NCBI RefSeq assembly: GCF_022179085.1
Contig: NZ_BPQE01000020.1
Location: 124,001 to 188,000, forward strand
From: Methylobacterium aerolatum
GTDB taxonomy: Bacteria; Pseudomonadota; Alphaproteobacteria; Rhizobiales; Beijerinckiaceae
DNA: 64,000 nt
Reading direction: 5' to 3'
In this document: piece after piece, positions 51,068 through 59,375 of the stretch
Position numbering within the stretch: the stretch's first letter is position 1
Layout of the letters: each line of letters begins with the position of its first letter
Notes under the pieces: model-generated
Told to the model about the DNA's origin: nothing
The model's input: only the letters and a program-made list of their open reading frames with translations
Database searches by the model: none
Translations under genes and position numbers: made by a program

Positions 51068-53053
51068 ATGCCGCCCGAAACGCCCTGTGCTATGAGGGCG
51101 CCGCCCCTTCACCGGATCCGATCCGTGCCCCAGCCCGAGACGTCCGCCCGTGCCCTGCGCCGTGCCGGTTGGCTCCTCGGCCTGCTGCCGCTGGCCGGCA
51201 TCTGGGTGGGCACGGCCCTGTGGTCCGCGCATCGGCTGTCGGCGCGTATCCTGGCGGCGGGCGAGGGCATCGTCTCCCGCACCGCGCCCGAGCATGGCGA
51301 GCCGTGGCTGCGCCTCTCCCTCAGCGGACGCGACCTGATCGCCGAGGGCGAGGCGCCCGATGCCGGGCGGCGGGCCATCGTGCTCGCGGAACTCGGCGTC
51401 CTCGAAGGCCCCCGGCGGATCGTCTCCGAGATCGGCCTCGTGGAGACGGCCGCCCCCTTCCAGTGGGCCGCCACCCGTGTGGGCCCGGCAAGCGTCGCCC
51501 TCGAAGGCCACCGGCCGGTGGAAATCGGGCGGCGGGCGCTGGAGGTGGAGGTGACCGGCGCCATCGGCACCGGCACGCAGGTGCGCGACGCAGCCCGGGC
51601 CGCGAGGGGGGCGCCCCCGGATTTCGCGGCCGCCGCCGCCTTCCTCGCCGCGCGCCTGCCCGGCCTCGCCCCCGGCGGACGGGCGACCCTCACGGACACG
51701 GTCCTCGCCGTCAGCGGCGAGGCGGTGGACCTCACGGCGTACGATTCCCTACGCACGGCGCTGGCGCGTCCCCCCGAGGGATTCAGCGTGGGCAAGGTGG
51801 AGATCCTGCCGCCGCGCATCGCGGACTACCGCCTCACCCTTACCCGCACGGGGACGGGCGTCGCTCTCACCGGCTACGTGCCCTCCGAGGCCGCGCGGCA
51901 GGCCGCCCTGGCCACGGCCACCGCCCTCGGTGACGGAAGCCCGGTGGACGACCGCCTGCAGACCGCCCGCGGCCTCCCGGAGGCCGTCGATCCCCGGGCC
52001 CTCCTCGACCTGATGGGCCGCGCCGCCGCGCTGATCCAGTCCGGCGAGGTGACCTATTCCGGCGGGGCCGTCTCGATCCGGGGCGACGCCATCGATCCCC
52101 AGGCCATCCCCGAGGCCGAGGCCCTCCTACGGGACGGGCGCCCGGGCGGCGTCGCCGCTGGGACGGTGGCCCTCTCCGCCCGTCCGCTCTCGCCCTACCG
52201 GGTCAGCCTCCGCCGCACCTCCGACGCCGTGACCGTGAGCGGCCACGTTCCCGACGAGGAGACCCGGCGCCGGATCGTCGCCGCCCTGCGCCAGCGCCTG
52301 TACCGGGAGCCGGTGCTCGACCGGACGCGCCTTGCCGACGGCGCGCCGCCGAACCTCGCTGCGGCCCTCGAAGCGGGGGCGGGCCTCCTGACCACGCTGG
52401 CCTCGGGCGAGGTCGCGGTGAACGACCGCAGGCTCACCCTCTCCGGCGAGACGCTCTACCGGGAGGCGGCCACCCGCGCGCCGGCCCGCCTCGCGGCGGT
52501 GCTGCCCGCAGGCTGGGAGGGCCGCGCGGAGGTCGCGGCGAGGGATCCCGAGGACCGACGCGACGCGGAGACATGCCGCCGGGGCGTCGCCGCCGCCACG
52601 GCCACCGCCGACCTGCGCTTCCCCGTTGGCAGCGCCAGCCTCACCGCGGCCTTCTACCCGGCCCTCGATGCGCTTGCGGCCCTGGGCAAGGTCTGCCCGG
52701 ACCTGCACGTCGCCGTCTCCGGGCCTGCCGACCCGCCGGGGGCCAAGGCGCCGCCTCCGGAGAAGCCGCCGCAGGCCGAAAAGCCCGCCGATGCCGCAAA
52801 ATCCTCCGCCAAGCCGGCGCCGAAGAAGGCGGCCAAGGCGGGCGAGCGGAAGCCGGATGCCAAGGAGGCGGAGGATGCCTCCGCCGCGGAGGCCAAGGCG
52901 AAAGCGAGGGCCGAGGACGAGGCGTCCGGCCTCGCCCGCCAGCGGACCAACGCCTTGGTCGAGTACCTGCTTCAGGCCGGGATGCGTCCGGGGCAGGTGA
53001 CGGCGGGACCCGACCTCGGCGCCGGTCCGGCGGCCGTGGCCCTTCTGCCGTGA
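51068..53053 (+). CDS. OmpA/BON-like envelope protein with an inserted Lys/Ala-rich segment
   Basis: The protein has about 660 residues. An N-terminal membrane anchor (AGWLLGLLPLAGIWVGTALW, near residues 33-52) is followed by a long region of repeated beta-alpha units, each with a V-x-G-type turn (SLSGRDLIAEGEAP, TGTGVALTGYVPSEAARQAA, SDAVTVSGHVPDEETRRRIV), resembling BON domains. The C-terminal OmpA-like domain (VGSASLTAAFYPALDALAAL near 515-535, LARQRTNALVEYLLQAGMRP near 622-642) is split by about 60 low-complexity residues (PEKPPQAEKPADAAK etc.). The start is uncertain: ATG 51068, ATG 51092 or GTG 51125. Confidence 0.75.
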   Translation: MPPETPCAMRAPPLHRIRSVPQPETSARALRRAGWLLGLLPLAGIWVGTALWSAHRLSARILAAGEGIVSRTAPEHGEPWLRLSLSGRDLIAEGEAPDAGRRAIVLAELGVLEGPRRIVSEIGLVETAAPFQWAATRVGPASVALEGHRPVEIGRRALEVEVTGAIGTGTQVRDAARAARGAPPDFAAAAAFLAARLPGLAPGGRATLTDTVLAVSGEAVDLTAYDSLRTALARPPEGFSVGKVEILPPRIADYRLTLTRTGTGVALTGYVPSEAARQAALATATALGDGSPVDDRLQTARGLPEAVDPRALLDLMGRAAALIQSGEVTYSGGAVSIRGDAIDPQAIPEAEALLRDGRPGGVAAGTVALSARPLSPYRVSLRRTSDAVTVSGHVPDEETRRRIVAALRQRLYREPVLDRTRLADGAPPNLAAALEAGAGLLTTLASGEVAVNDRRLTLSGETLYREAATRAPARLAAVLPAGWEGRAEVAARDPEDRRDAETCRRGVAAATATADLRFPVGSASLTAAFYPALDALAALGKVCPDLHVAVSGPADPPGAKAPPPEKPPQAEKPADAAKSSAKPAPKKAAKAGERKPDAKEAEDASAAEAKAKARAEDEASGLARQRTNALVEYLLQAGMRPGQVTAGPDLGAGPAAVALLP

Positions 53054-53087
53054 GCCGGCGCCGGATCGAGGTGGGGACGAGGCGCCG

Positions 53088-53360
53088 TTGATCCCGCTCC
53101 TGATCAACCTTTGGCCGGGCCTCGCCGGGGCGCTCGCCCTCGGCATCGTCGTGGGTGTCGTGACTGGATGGCCCCGCAGCCGAACCGTGTCCCTGGTCCT
53201 CTCCGGTCTGGCGCTCGTGCTCATCCTCCTGGCGACGGCCCAGGCGGTGCCGGGCGTGCCGGGCTTCTGGATCGAGGCGGCGGCCCTGATGCTGCCGCTC
53301 TACATCACCGGATGTGCGGTCGGCGCGTTGGGGAACCGAACGAACGACGCCGGACGTTGA
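53088..53360 (+). CDS. small membrane protein
   Basis: The 90-residue protein from TTG 53088 has three hydrophobic segments (LINLWPGLAGALALGIVVGV, VSLVLSGLALVLILLATAQA, AALMLPLYITGCAVGALG). It follows the OmpA/BON-like gene by 34 bases and may be co-expressed with it. No function is recognised. The TTG has only a weak purine-rich stretch before it, so the start is provisional. Confidence 0.6.
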   Translation: MIPLLINLWPGLAGALALGIVVGVVTGWPRSRTVSLVLSGLALVLILLATAQAVPGVPGFWIEAAALMLPLYITGCAVGALGNRTNDAGR

Positions 53361-53389
53361 AAAGGCGGACAGCGCGACGGGAGACGCCC

Positions 53390-54058
53390 ATGGGGATGCT
53401 CGAATCGGTGATCGGCGGCGTGCTCGGTCAGGTCTTCGGCGGGCGACAGGGCGGTATGTCGCCCCTGGTGAAGGCCCTGCTGATGCTGCTCCTCGCCAAG
53501 GGCGCGAGCGGCGGCTTCGGCGACATCTTCGGCCGGGGCCGCCAGGGTGAGCCCGGCCCCGAGGCCGACCGCTCCGGTGCCGGTCCCTCCGGCGGCGACC
53601 GGCCCATGCCCCGGCCCCAGGGCGATTCCGGCGATATCGGCGGCTTCGACCAGTATGGCGGGCGGCGTGACACCGGCCCGGCGAACGGCGATTCCCAGGC
53701 CCAGCCCCCGGTGGACGATTCCCTGCCCGGCAGCGGTTTCGACGACCTGTCCGGGATGCTCGGCGGCGACGGCCCTTCGCGCTCCGCCGCCCGCCCGGAT
53801 GCCGAGGAGATCGGCGGCCTCGGCCCGCTCGTCGACCGCTTCCGCCAAGCGGGCCTCGGCGACGTGATCGGCTCCTGGATCGGCCACGGCGGCAACCATG
53901 CCATCGGGCCGGATCAACTCGCGCGGGCGCTGGGCGACGATACGGTGGATGCTCTGGAGCGGGAGACCGGGATGGAACGCGGCGCGCTCCTCTCCGAATT
54001 GTCCCAGGCCCTGCCGGAGGTGGTGCACCGCCTCACGCCCCAGGGGCGGTTGCCCTAA
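53390..54058 (+). CDS. YidB/DUF937-like protein
   Basis: The 222-residue protein has an N-terminal LESVIGGVLGQVFGG segment and a C-terminal domain (LGPLVDRFRQAGLGDVIGSW, IGHGGNHAIGPDQLARALGD, LLSELSQALPEVVHRLTPQG) matching the YidB/DUF937 family. The middle is a Gly/Pro/Asp-rich linker. The function of the family is unknown; it is often periplasmic or cytoplasmic in alphaproteobacteria. The ATG at 53390 is followed by another at 53396. Confidence 0.75.
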   Translation: MGMLESVIGGVLGQVFGGRQGGMSPLVKALLMLLLAKGASGGFGDIFGRGRQGEPGPEADRSGAGPSGGDRPMPRPQGDSGDIGGFDQYGGRRDTGPANGDSQAQPPVDDSLPGSGFDDLSGMLGGDGPSRSAARPDAEEIGGLGPLVDRFRQAGLGDVIGSWIGHGGNHAIGPDQLARALGDDTVDALERETGMERGALLSELSQALPEVVHRLTPQGRLP

Positions 54059-54072
54059 CGCCACCCGCGCTT

Positions 54073-54151
54073 GCGAGGGAAGCGAAGCACTTCACGGAGC
54101 CGCTTCGCTTTCAGAAGTTTTGCAAGCCCGGCCCGCTTCGGCTTCCCTCGC
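54073..54151. repeat. diverged palindromic element between convergent genes
   Basis: GCGAGGGAAGCGAAG (54073-54087) is mirrored by CTTCGGCTTCCCTCGC (54136-54151) with one extra base. The element shares the GCGAGnGAAGCGAAG core with the dispersed family and lies between the convergent DUF937-like gene and fabF, where it may also help termination. Confidence 0.55.
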
Positions 54152-54265
54152 CACGGCAGCCAGGTCTCCAGGCGGCACGCCGAGAGCTGGCTGCAGCCGC
54201 CTTCGCGAGTGAGCGGAACGCGACGCTCCCGGAACGCTGCCCCGGCGAGGGCGGCGGCGCGGTCG

Positions 54266-55525
54266 TCAGACCCGCCGCATCACCAGCGAGGCGTTGGTGC
54301 CGCCGAAGCCGAAGGAATTCGACAGGGCCACGTCCACCCGCATCCGCTTGGCCTCGTGGGGGACGAGGTCCATGCGCGTCTCGACGCTCGGGTTGTCGAG
54401 GTTCAGCGTCGGCGGGATCACGCCGTCGCGGATGGTGAGGATCGAGAAGATCGCCTCCACCGCCCCGGCCGCGCCGAGCAGATGGCCCACGGCACTCTTC
54501 GTCGAGGACATGGTGGCCTTGGCGGCGTTGTCGCCGAGCAGGCGCTCGACGGCCTTCAGCTCCAGCTCGTCGCCCATGGGCGTCGAGGTGCCGTGGGCAT
54601 TGATGTAGTCGATGTCCGACGGGGCGATGCCCGCGCGCTTCACCGCCGCCGTCATGCAGCGGAAGGCGCCGTCCCCGTCCGGCGAGGGCGAGGTGATGTG
54701 GTAGGCGTCGCCCGAGAGTCCGTAACCGATGATCTCCGCATAGATCTTCGCGCCGCGGGCCTTGGCGTGCTCATACTCTTCCAGCACCACGACCCCCGCG
54801 CCCTCGCCCATGACGAAGCCGTCGCGGTCCTTGTCGTAGGGGCGCGACGCCCGCTCCGGGGCGTCGTTGAAGCCGGTGGAGAGGGCGCGGCAGGCGGAGA
54901 AGCCCGCGATGGAGAGGCGGTTCACCGGCGATTCGGCGCCGCCCGCCACCATCACGTCGGCGTCGCCCAGCGCGATCAGGCGGCTCGCGTCGCCGATGGC
55001 GTGGGCGCCCGTGGAGCAGGCCGTGACGACCGCGTGGTTCGGACCCTTCAGCCCGTGCTTGATCGAGACCTGGCCGGCAGCGAGGTTGATGATGCGCCCG
55101 GGAATGAAGAACGGCGAGATCCGGCGGGGGCCCTTCTCGTGCAGGGTGACGGAGGCGTCGTAGATGCCGCCGATGCCACCGATGCCGGAGCCGATCAGCA
55201 CGCCGGTGGCGTACTTGTCGTCCTCGGTGACGGGGGTCCAGCCCGAATCCGCCAGGGCCTCGTCGGCCGCCGCCATCGCGTAGACGATGAACGGATCGAC
55301 CTTGCGCTGCTCCTTCGGGTCCATCGCGGCATCGGGGTTGAACGTGCCGTTCGAACCGTCGCCGAAGGGGATCTGGCAGGCGATCCGGCAGGGCAGGTCC
55401 GCCGACTCGAAGCCCCGGATCATGCCCGCGCCGCTGTCCCCGGCGACCAGGCGGCTCCAGGTGTGCTCGACCCCGCTGCCGAGCGGCGTGACCATCCCCA
55501 GACCCGTGACCACTACCCGCCGCAT
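54266..55525 (-). CDS. fabF: beta-ketoacyl-ACP synthase II
   Basis: FabF extends acyl chains in type II fatty acid synthesis by condensing acyl-enzyme with malonyl-ACP. The 419-residue protein has the Cys-His-His triad: ACSTGAHAIG (active cysteine), NAHGTSTPMGD and KSAVGHLLGAAG. It opens VVTGLGMVTPLGSG, standard for KAS II. It is the last gene of the minus-strand fabD-fabG-acpP-fabF group; a gap of 88 bases separates it from acpP. Confidence 0.97.
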   Translation of the reverse strand: MRRVVVTGLGMVTPLGSGVEHTWSRLVAGDSGAGMIRGFESADLPCRIACQIPFGDGSNGTFNPDAAMDPKEQRKVDPFIVYAMAAADEALADSGWTPVTEDDKYATGVLIGSGIGGIGGIYDASVTLHEKGPRRISPFFIPGRIINLAAGQVSIKHGLKGPNHAVVTACSTGAHAIGDASRLIALGDADVMVAGGAESPVNRLSIAGFSACRALSTGFNDAPERASRPYDKDRDGFVMGEGAGVVVLEEYEHAKARGAKIYAEIIGYGLSGDAYHITSPSPDGDGAFRCMTAAVKRAGIAPSDIDYINAHGTSTPMGDELELKAVERLLGDNAAKATMSSTKSAVGHLLGAAGAVEAIFSILTIRDGVIPPTLNLDNPSVETRMDLVPHEAKRMRVDVALSNSFGFGGTNASLVMRRV

Positions 55526-55613
55526 CGAAGCCGTCCCGTCTAACCTTCAAAACGCATAACGGCGCGGGGGCGAAATCGCCTCAGCCGCGCCGCAGGAAAC
55601 CCGAACCGACGCC

Positions 55614-55853
55614 TCAGGCGGCCGTGTTCTTCTCCAGGAACTTCACCGCGTCGCCGACGGTCTGGATCGTCTCGGCGGCGTCGTCCGGAATCTCGACGTT
55701 GAACTCTTCCTCGAAGGCCATCACCAGCTCGACGGTGTCGAGGCTGTCGGCACCGAGGTCGTCGATGAAGTTGGCGCTCTCGACCACCTTCTCGGGCTCC
55801 ACGCCCAGGTGCTCGACGACGATCTTCTTCACGCGCTCAGCGATATCGCTCAT
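55614..55853 (-). CDS. acpP: acyl carrier protein
   Basis: AcpP carries growing acyl chains on a 4'-phosphopantetheine arm. The 79-residue acidic protein has the attachment site [20 protein letters not shown] with S37. It lies between fabG (273 bases upstream) and fabF, the usual order. The long upstream gap probably carries an own promoter, as acpP is needed in large amounts; I could not place the boxes. Confidence 0.98.
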   Translation of the reverse strand: MSDIAERVKKIVVEHLGVEPEKVVESANFIDDLGADSLDTVELVMAFEEEFNVEIPDDAAETIQTVGDAVKFLEKNTAA

Positions 55854-56126
55854 CGGTCTTGCGTCCTCGTCCTTAGCTGTGTGTTCGCGTTTTCTTGTGC
55901 CGTGGCCCGCCTCGCCTGAGGGCGGTGGATGGCCGGTGTTCGATCGCGCGTGTTTCGAGGTGAACCGGGTCAGCCCCGATGCAGGGGCCTTGGACTGAAA
56001 ACCCGCTGAACCGTCAACCCCCTGTACGGCTGAACCGGGTGGTAGCACAGGGTTCCGGCGCTGGCGAGAGGCCGTTCACAAAGCGTTCAGAGGTGTGGTT
56101 TTTCAGTGCCTTGCCCCCGGATCCGC

Positions 56127-56864
56127 CTAGATCATCGCCATGCCGCCGTTCACGTGCAACGTGTGCCCGGTGACGTAGCCCGCCTCGGCCGAGGCGAGGT
56201 ACAGGCAGGCGGCGGCCACCTCCGCGCCCTCGCCGAGGCGCCCGGCCGGGACGCGGGTGAGGATGCCCTCCCGCTGCTTCTCGTTCAGGGCATCGGTCAT
56301 CGGCGAGGCGATGAAGCCGGGCGCGATGCAGTTCACCGTGATCCCGCGGGAGGCGACCTCGGCGGCGAGCGCCTTGGTGAGGCCGACGAGGCCCGCCTTC
56401 GCGGCGGCGTAGTTGCCCTGGCCGGGGTTTCCGGTGGTGCCGACGACGGAGCCGATACCGATGATCCGGCCGTGACGGCGGCGCATCATGCCCTTCACGG
56501 CGGCCCGCGACAGGCGGAAGGCGGCGGTCAGGTTCACGGCGATCACCGCGTCCCACTCCTCGTCCTTCATGCGCATGAACAGGTTGTCCCGTGTGATGCC
56601 GGCATTGTTCACCAGGATGTCGAGGGGGCCGATCGCCTTCTCGGCGGCGGGCACCAGGGCCTCGACCGCGCCCGTGTCCGAGAGGTTGGCCGGGACGGCG
56701 GCGGCGCGCTCGCCGAGTTCCTTCGCGAAGGCTTCCAGCGCCTCGGGCTTCGTGCCCGATAGGGCCACCGTCGCGCCGGCTCCGTGGAGGGTGCGCGCGA
56801 TGGCTTGGCCGAGGCCGCCGGTCGCGCCGGTGACGAGGGCCTTGCGGCCGGTCAGATCGAACAT
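56127..56864 (-). CDS. fabG: 3-oxoacyl-ACP reductase
   Basis: FabG reduces 3-ketoacyl-ACP with NADPH. The 245-residue short-chain dehydrogenase has the nucleotide motif ALVTGATGGLGQAIA, LVNNAGITRDNLFMRMKDEE, the active-site Tyr-Lys in QGNYAAAKAGLVGLTKALA and the C-terminal GHTLHVNGGMAMI. The ATG at 56864 follows fabD after a 25-base gap, so both are transcribed together. Confidence 0.97.
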   Translation of the reverse strand: MFDLTGRKALVTGATGGLGQAIARTLHGAGATVALSGTKPEALEAFAKELGERAAAVPANLSDTGAVEALVPAAEKAIGPLDILVNNAGITRDNLFMRMKDEEWDAVIAVNLTAAFRLSRAAVKGMMRRRHGRIIGIGSVVGTTGNPGQGNYAAAKAGLVGLTKALAAEVASRGITVNCIAPGFIASPMTDALNEKQREGILTRVPAGRLGEGAEVAAACLYLASAEAGYVTGHTLHVNGGMAMI

Positions 56865-56889
56865 GGGTCGGTTCCGGGTCAGGGGATGA

Positions 56890-57822
56890 TCAGAGCGTGA
56901 AGGCGGCGACATCGGCCGGGGCGCCGACGGAAACCGCCTGGGCGCCCGGCGCGATGCGCTTCACGAGTCCCGCGAGCACCTTGCCGGCGCCGAGTTCGGT
57001 GAACTGCGTCACCCCCGCCTCCGCCATGGCGGCGACACTCTCGCGCCAGCGGACGGTGCCGGTGACCTGCTCCACCAGGGCGAGGCGGATGGCCTCGGCC
57101 TCGGAGACCGGCGCGGCGGTGACGTTGGCGTAGAGCGGAACGCGCGGCGCGCTCAGGGCGACCTCGGCCAGGGCCTCCCGCATCCGCCGGGCGGCGGGGG
57201 CCATCAGGCGGCAATGGAAGGGCGCGGAGACGTTGAGCATCACCGCCCGCTTGATGCCCTTGGCCGAGGCGAGGGCCACCGCGCGCTCCACCGCGGCCTT
57301 GTCGCCGGAGAGCACCACCTGCCCGCCGCCGTTGTCGTTGGCAACGTCGCAGACCGCCCCCTCGGCGGCCTCCTCCGCGAGGGCGTGGGCGGCGGCGAGA
57401 TCGGTTCCGATCAGGGCGGCCATGGCGCCCGCGCCGGGGGAGACCGCCGCCTGCATGGCCTCCCCGCGGATCCGCAGGAGGCGGGCCGCGTCGGTGATCG
57501 TCAGGCTCCCGGCGGCGGCGAGCGCCGCATACTCGCCCAGCGAGTGACCGGCGACGCAGGCGACGTCCCGGGTGAGGTCGAGGCCCTTCTCCGCTTCGAG
57601 GACGCGCAGGGCGGCGAGGCTCGCCGCCATCAGGGCCGGCTGCGCGTTGGCGGTGAGGGTCAGTTCCTCCACCGGCCCCTCGGCCATGAGGGCGGAGAGC
57701 TTCTGGCCCAGCGCCTCGTCCACCTCGTCGAGGACGGCGCGGGCCGGGGCAAAGGCCGCCGCCAGATCCTTGGCCATGCCGACCGCCTGGCTGCCCTGGC
57801 CGGGGAAGATGAGTGCGCGCAT
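56890..57822 (-). CDS. fabD: malonyl-CoA--ACP transacylase
   Basis: FabD loads malonate onto ACP. The 310-residue protein opens ALIFPGQGSQAVGMAKDLAA, has the active-site serine in VAGHSLGEYAALAAAG and ends with the family's VGAPADVAAFTL. The ATG at 57822 is preferred over the open frame to 57957, whose extra part is Arg-rich. It heads fabD-fabG-acpP-fabF and is divergent from the bestrophin-like gene. Confidence 0.96.
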   Translation of the reverse strand: MRALIFPGQGSQAVGMAKDLAAAFAPARAVLDEVDEALGQKLSALMAEGPVEELTLTANAQPALMAASLAALRVLEAEKGLDLTRDVACVAGHSLGEYAALAAAGSLTITDAARLLRIRGEAMQAAVSPGAGAMAALIGTDLAAAHALAEEAAEGAVCDVANDNGGGQVVLSGDKAAVERAVALASAKGIKRAVMLNVSAPFHCRLMAPAARRMREALAEVALSAPRVPLYANVTAAPVSEAEAIRLALVEQVTGTVRWRESVAAMAEAGVTQFTELGAGKVLAGLVKRIAPGAQAVSVGAPADVAAFTL

Positions 57823-58039
57823 CGCTGCCGCGGCGCCGGGCGCCGCCCCTCTTCGGGGCCCCCTGCCGCCGACGATGCCGAGGCGGAGACCAAGTCCCTG
57901 GAAACGAAGGCGGCGCAGTCGCACCCGTTGCGGCGCGTTGTCAACTGCGCGCCGCACAATGAGACTTGCCGGGGCCGCTCCCCAGAGACTCGGCCGGCGG
58001 AGACTGTCTTCGGCCGGTGGTCATGGATAGACACGATCC

Positions 58040-58960
58040 ATGATCGTCCGTCCCCGCCCCACGCTCCTCACCGTCCTGTTCGCCCTGCGCGGGTCGGTGC
58101 TGCCCCGCGTGGCGCCCATCGTCGTCGGCCTCACGGCCTTCTCCGTGCTCGTGGTCGCCGCCGAGCAGCGCTGGCCCTCGGTCTTCCCGATCACGGCGGG
58201 GGTGGGGCCCTTCACGCTGATCGGCCTCGCCCTCTCGATCTTCCTCAGCTTCCGCAACAACGCCTGCTACGACCGGTGGTGGGAGGCCCGGAAGGCCTGG
58301 GGCACTCTCATCTTGGAGACGCGGAGCCTGTCGCGCACCTTCCCGGCGGTGCTGCCGGGCGCAGAGCACCTCGAAACCCGGCGGATCTGCCTCCTGCGCG
58401 TGGTTGCCTTCGCCAGCGCGCTTCATGCCGGCCTGCGCGGGGCGGATGAGACCAAGGCCGCCTCCCTGTGGCTCACCAAGTCCGACGGGGCGCTCCTCGT
58501 CGACCGGCCGAGCCCGGCGGACGCGATCCTGGCCCTGCTCCTCGCGGACCTGTCCCGGGCCTACCGGGCGGGATCCATCACCGACGTCCTGTTCGCCATG
58601 CTGGAACGGCGCGTCGCCGAACTCTCGGCGATCCACACCACCTGCGAGCGCATTCGGCACACGCCGGTCCCCTTCGCCTACACGCTGCTCGTGTACCGGA
58701 CGGCGTGGCTCTACTGCCTTTTCCTGCCGGTGGGCCTGTCCGGCTCCCTGGGCTGGGCGACGCCGCTGGCGGTGGCCCTCGTCTCCTACACGTTCTTCGG
58801 CCTTGACGCCCTGGGCGACGAACTCGAAGAGCCCTTCGGCCGCGAGCAGAACGACCTGCCGATGGACGCGATGCTGCGCACCGTCGAGCGCACCGTGCTC
58901 GACGCCGTCGGCGGCCCGCTGCCCCCGCCCCTCGAAGCGGATCATTACTGGTTGAGATAA
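58040..58960 (+). CDS. bestrophin-family membrane channel
   Basis: The 306-residue protein belongs to the bestrophin/UPF0187 (YneE) family of anion or cation channels. Visible features are an N-terminal VRPRPTLLTVLFALRGSVLP, the membrane segments VAPIVVGLTAFSVLVVAAEQ and LIGLALSIFLSFRNNACYDR followed by WWEARKAWG, and a C-terminal EEPFGREQNDLPMDAMLRTV typical of bacterial bestrophins. Ion selectivity cannot be told. It starts at the ATG 58040, 218 bases from fabD on the opposite strand. Confidence 0.9.
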   Translation: MIVRPRPTLLTVLFALRGSVLPRVAPIVVGLTAFSVLVVAAEQRWPSVFPITAGVGPFTLIGLALSIFLSFRNNACYDRWWEARKAWGTLILETRSLSRTFPAVLPGAEHLETRRICLLRVVAFASALHAGLRGADETKAASLWLTKSDGALLVDRPSPADAILALLLADLSRAYRAGSITDVLFAMLERRVAELSAIHTTCERIRHTPVPFAYTLLVYRTAWLYCLFLPVGLSGSLGWATPLAVALVSYTFFGLDALGDELEEPFGREQNDLPMDAMLRTVERTVLDAVGGPLPPPLEADHYWLR

Positions 58961-59008
58961 CCGGCCGGACGGATCGGGGTGGCCGCTGTTCACCCCCGGA
59001 AACGAGAA

Positions 59009-59028
59009 AGGCGGCCCGGAGGCCGCCT
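59009..59028. terminator. stem-loop between the bestrophin gene and tRNA-Pro
   Basis: AGGCGGCC pairs perfectly with GGCCGCCT around CGGA. It lies 48 bases after the bestrophin stop and about 30 bases past the 3' end of the convergent tRNA, so it can serve either transcript, though no T-run follows. Confidence 0.5.
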
Positions 59029-59059
59029 CTCGTATCTCCCTGGCCCGTCAGGAAAATAA

Positions 59060-59137
59060 TGGTCGGAGTGGCGGGATTCGAACCCACGACCCCTAGTCCC
59101 CCAGACTAGTGCGCTAACCGGGCTGCGCTACACTCCG
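59060..59137 (-). tRNA. tRNA-Pro (anticodon GGG)
   Basis: The minus strand folds into a cloverleaf: acceptor stem CGGAGTG/CACTCCG, D-arm GCGC/GCGC, anticodon stem CTAGT/ACTAG with loop CTGGGGG (anticodon GGG), and T-arm GTGGG-TTCGAAT-CCCGC. The discriminator A and a genomically encoded CCA (59060-59062) follow. GGG anticodon reads the proline codons CCC and CCU. Confidence 0.97.
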
Positions 59138-59375
59138 ACGCCCCGAAGGGTGCGCGCTCTTAGCTTCTCCTTGCGGGAGAAGGCAAGCCCTGAAACGCAC
59201 TCCGCAGCACCGATCAGGCATTCCGGACGATCCGTTCCCGGTTTCCGCCTCCGCGGGCCGCGCGGCGGACGGACGATCCCGCCGGTGCGGGCGGGGAGGC
59301 CGACCCTGGTTTCGCGGCGCCGTCGCCTGTAGGCAGGGTGCGCATCCGCCCACGACGCGAGGTCAGGCCCCGACC

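Noticed and set aside
49151-51511. Minus-strand open frame of nearly 800 codons opposite the ABC-F gene
   Set aside because: No family motifs and strongly biased composition; the plus strand has complete Walker and signature motifs.
59060-59137. tRNA-Pro as an integration site for a mobile element
   Set aside because: No integrase gene or duplicated tRNA 3' end is visible on either side within the window.
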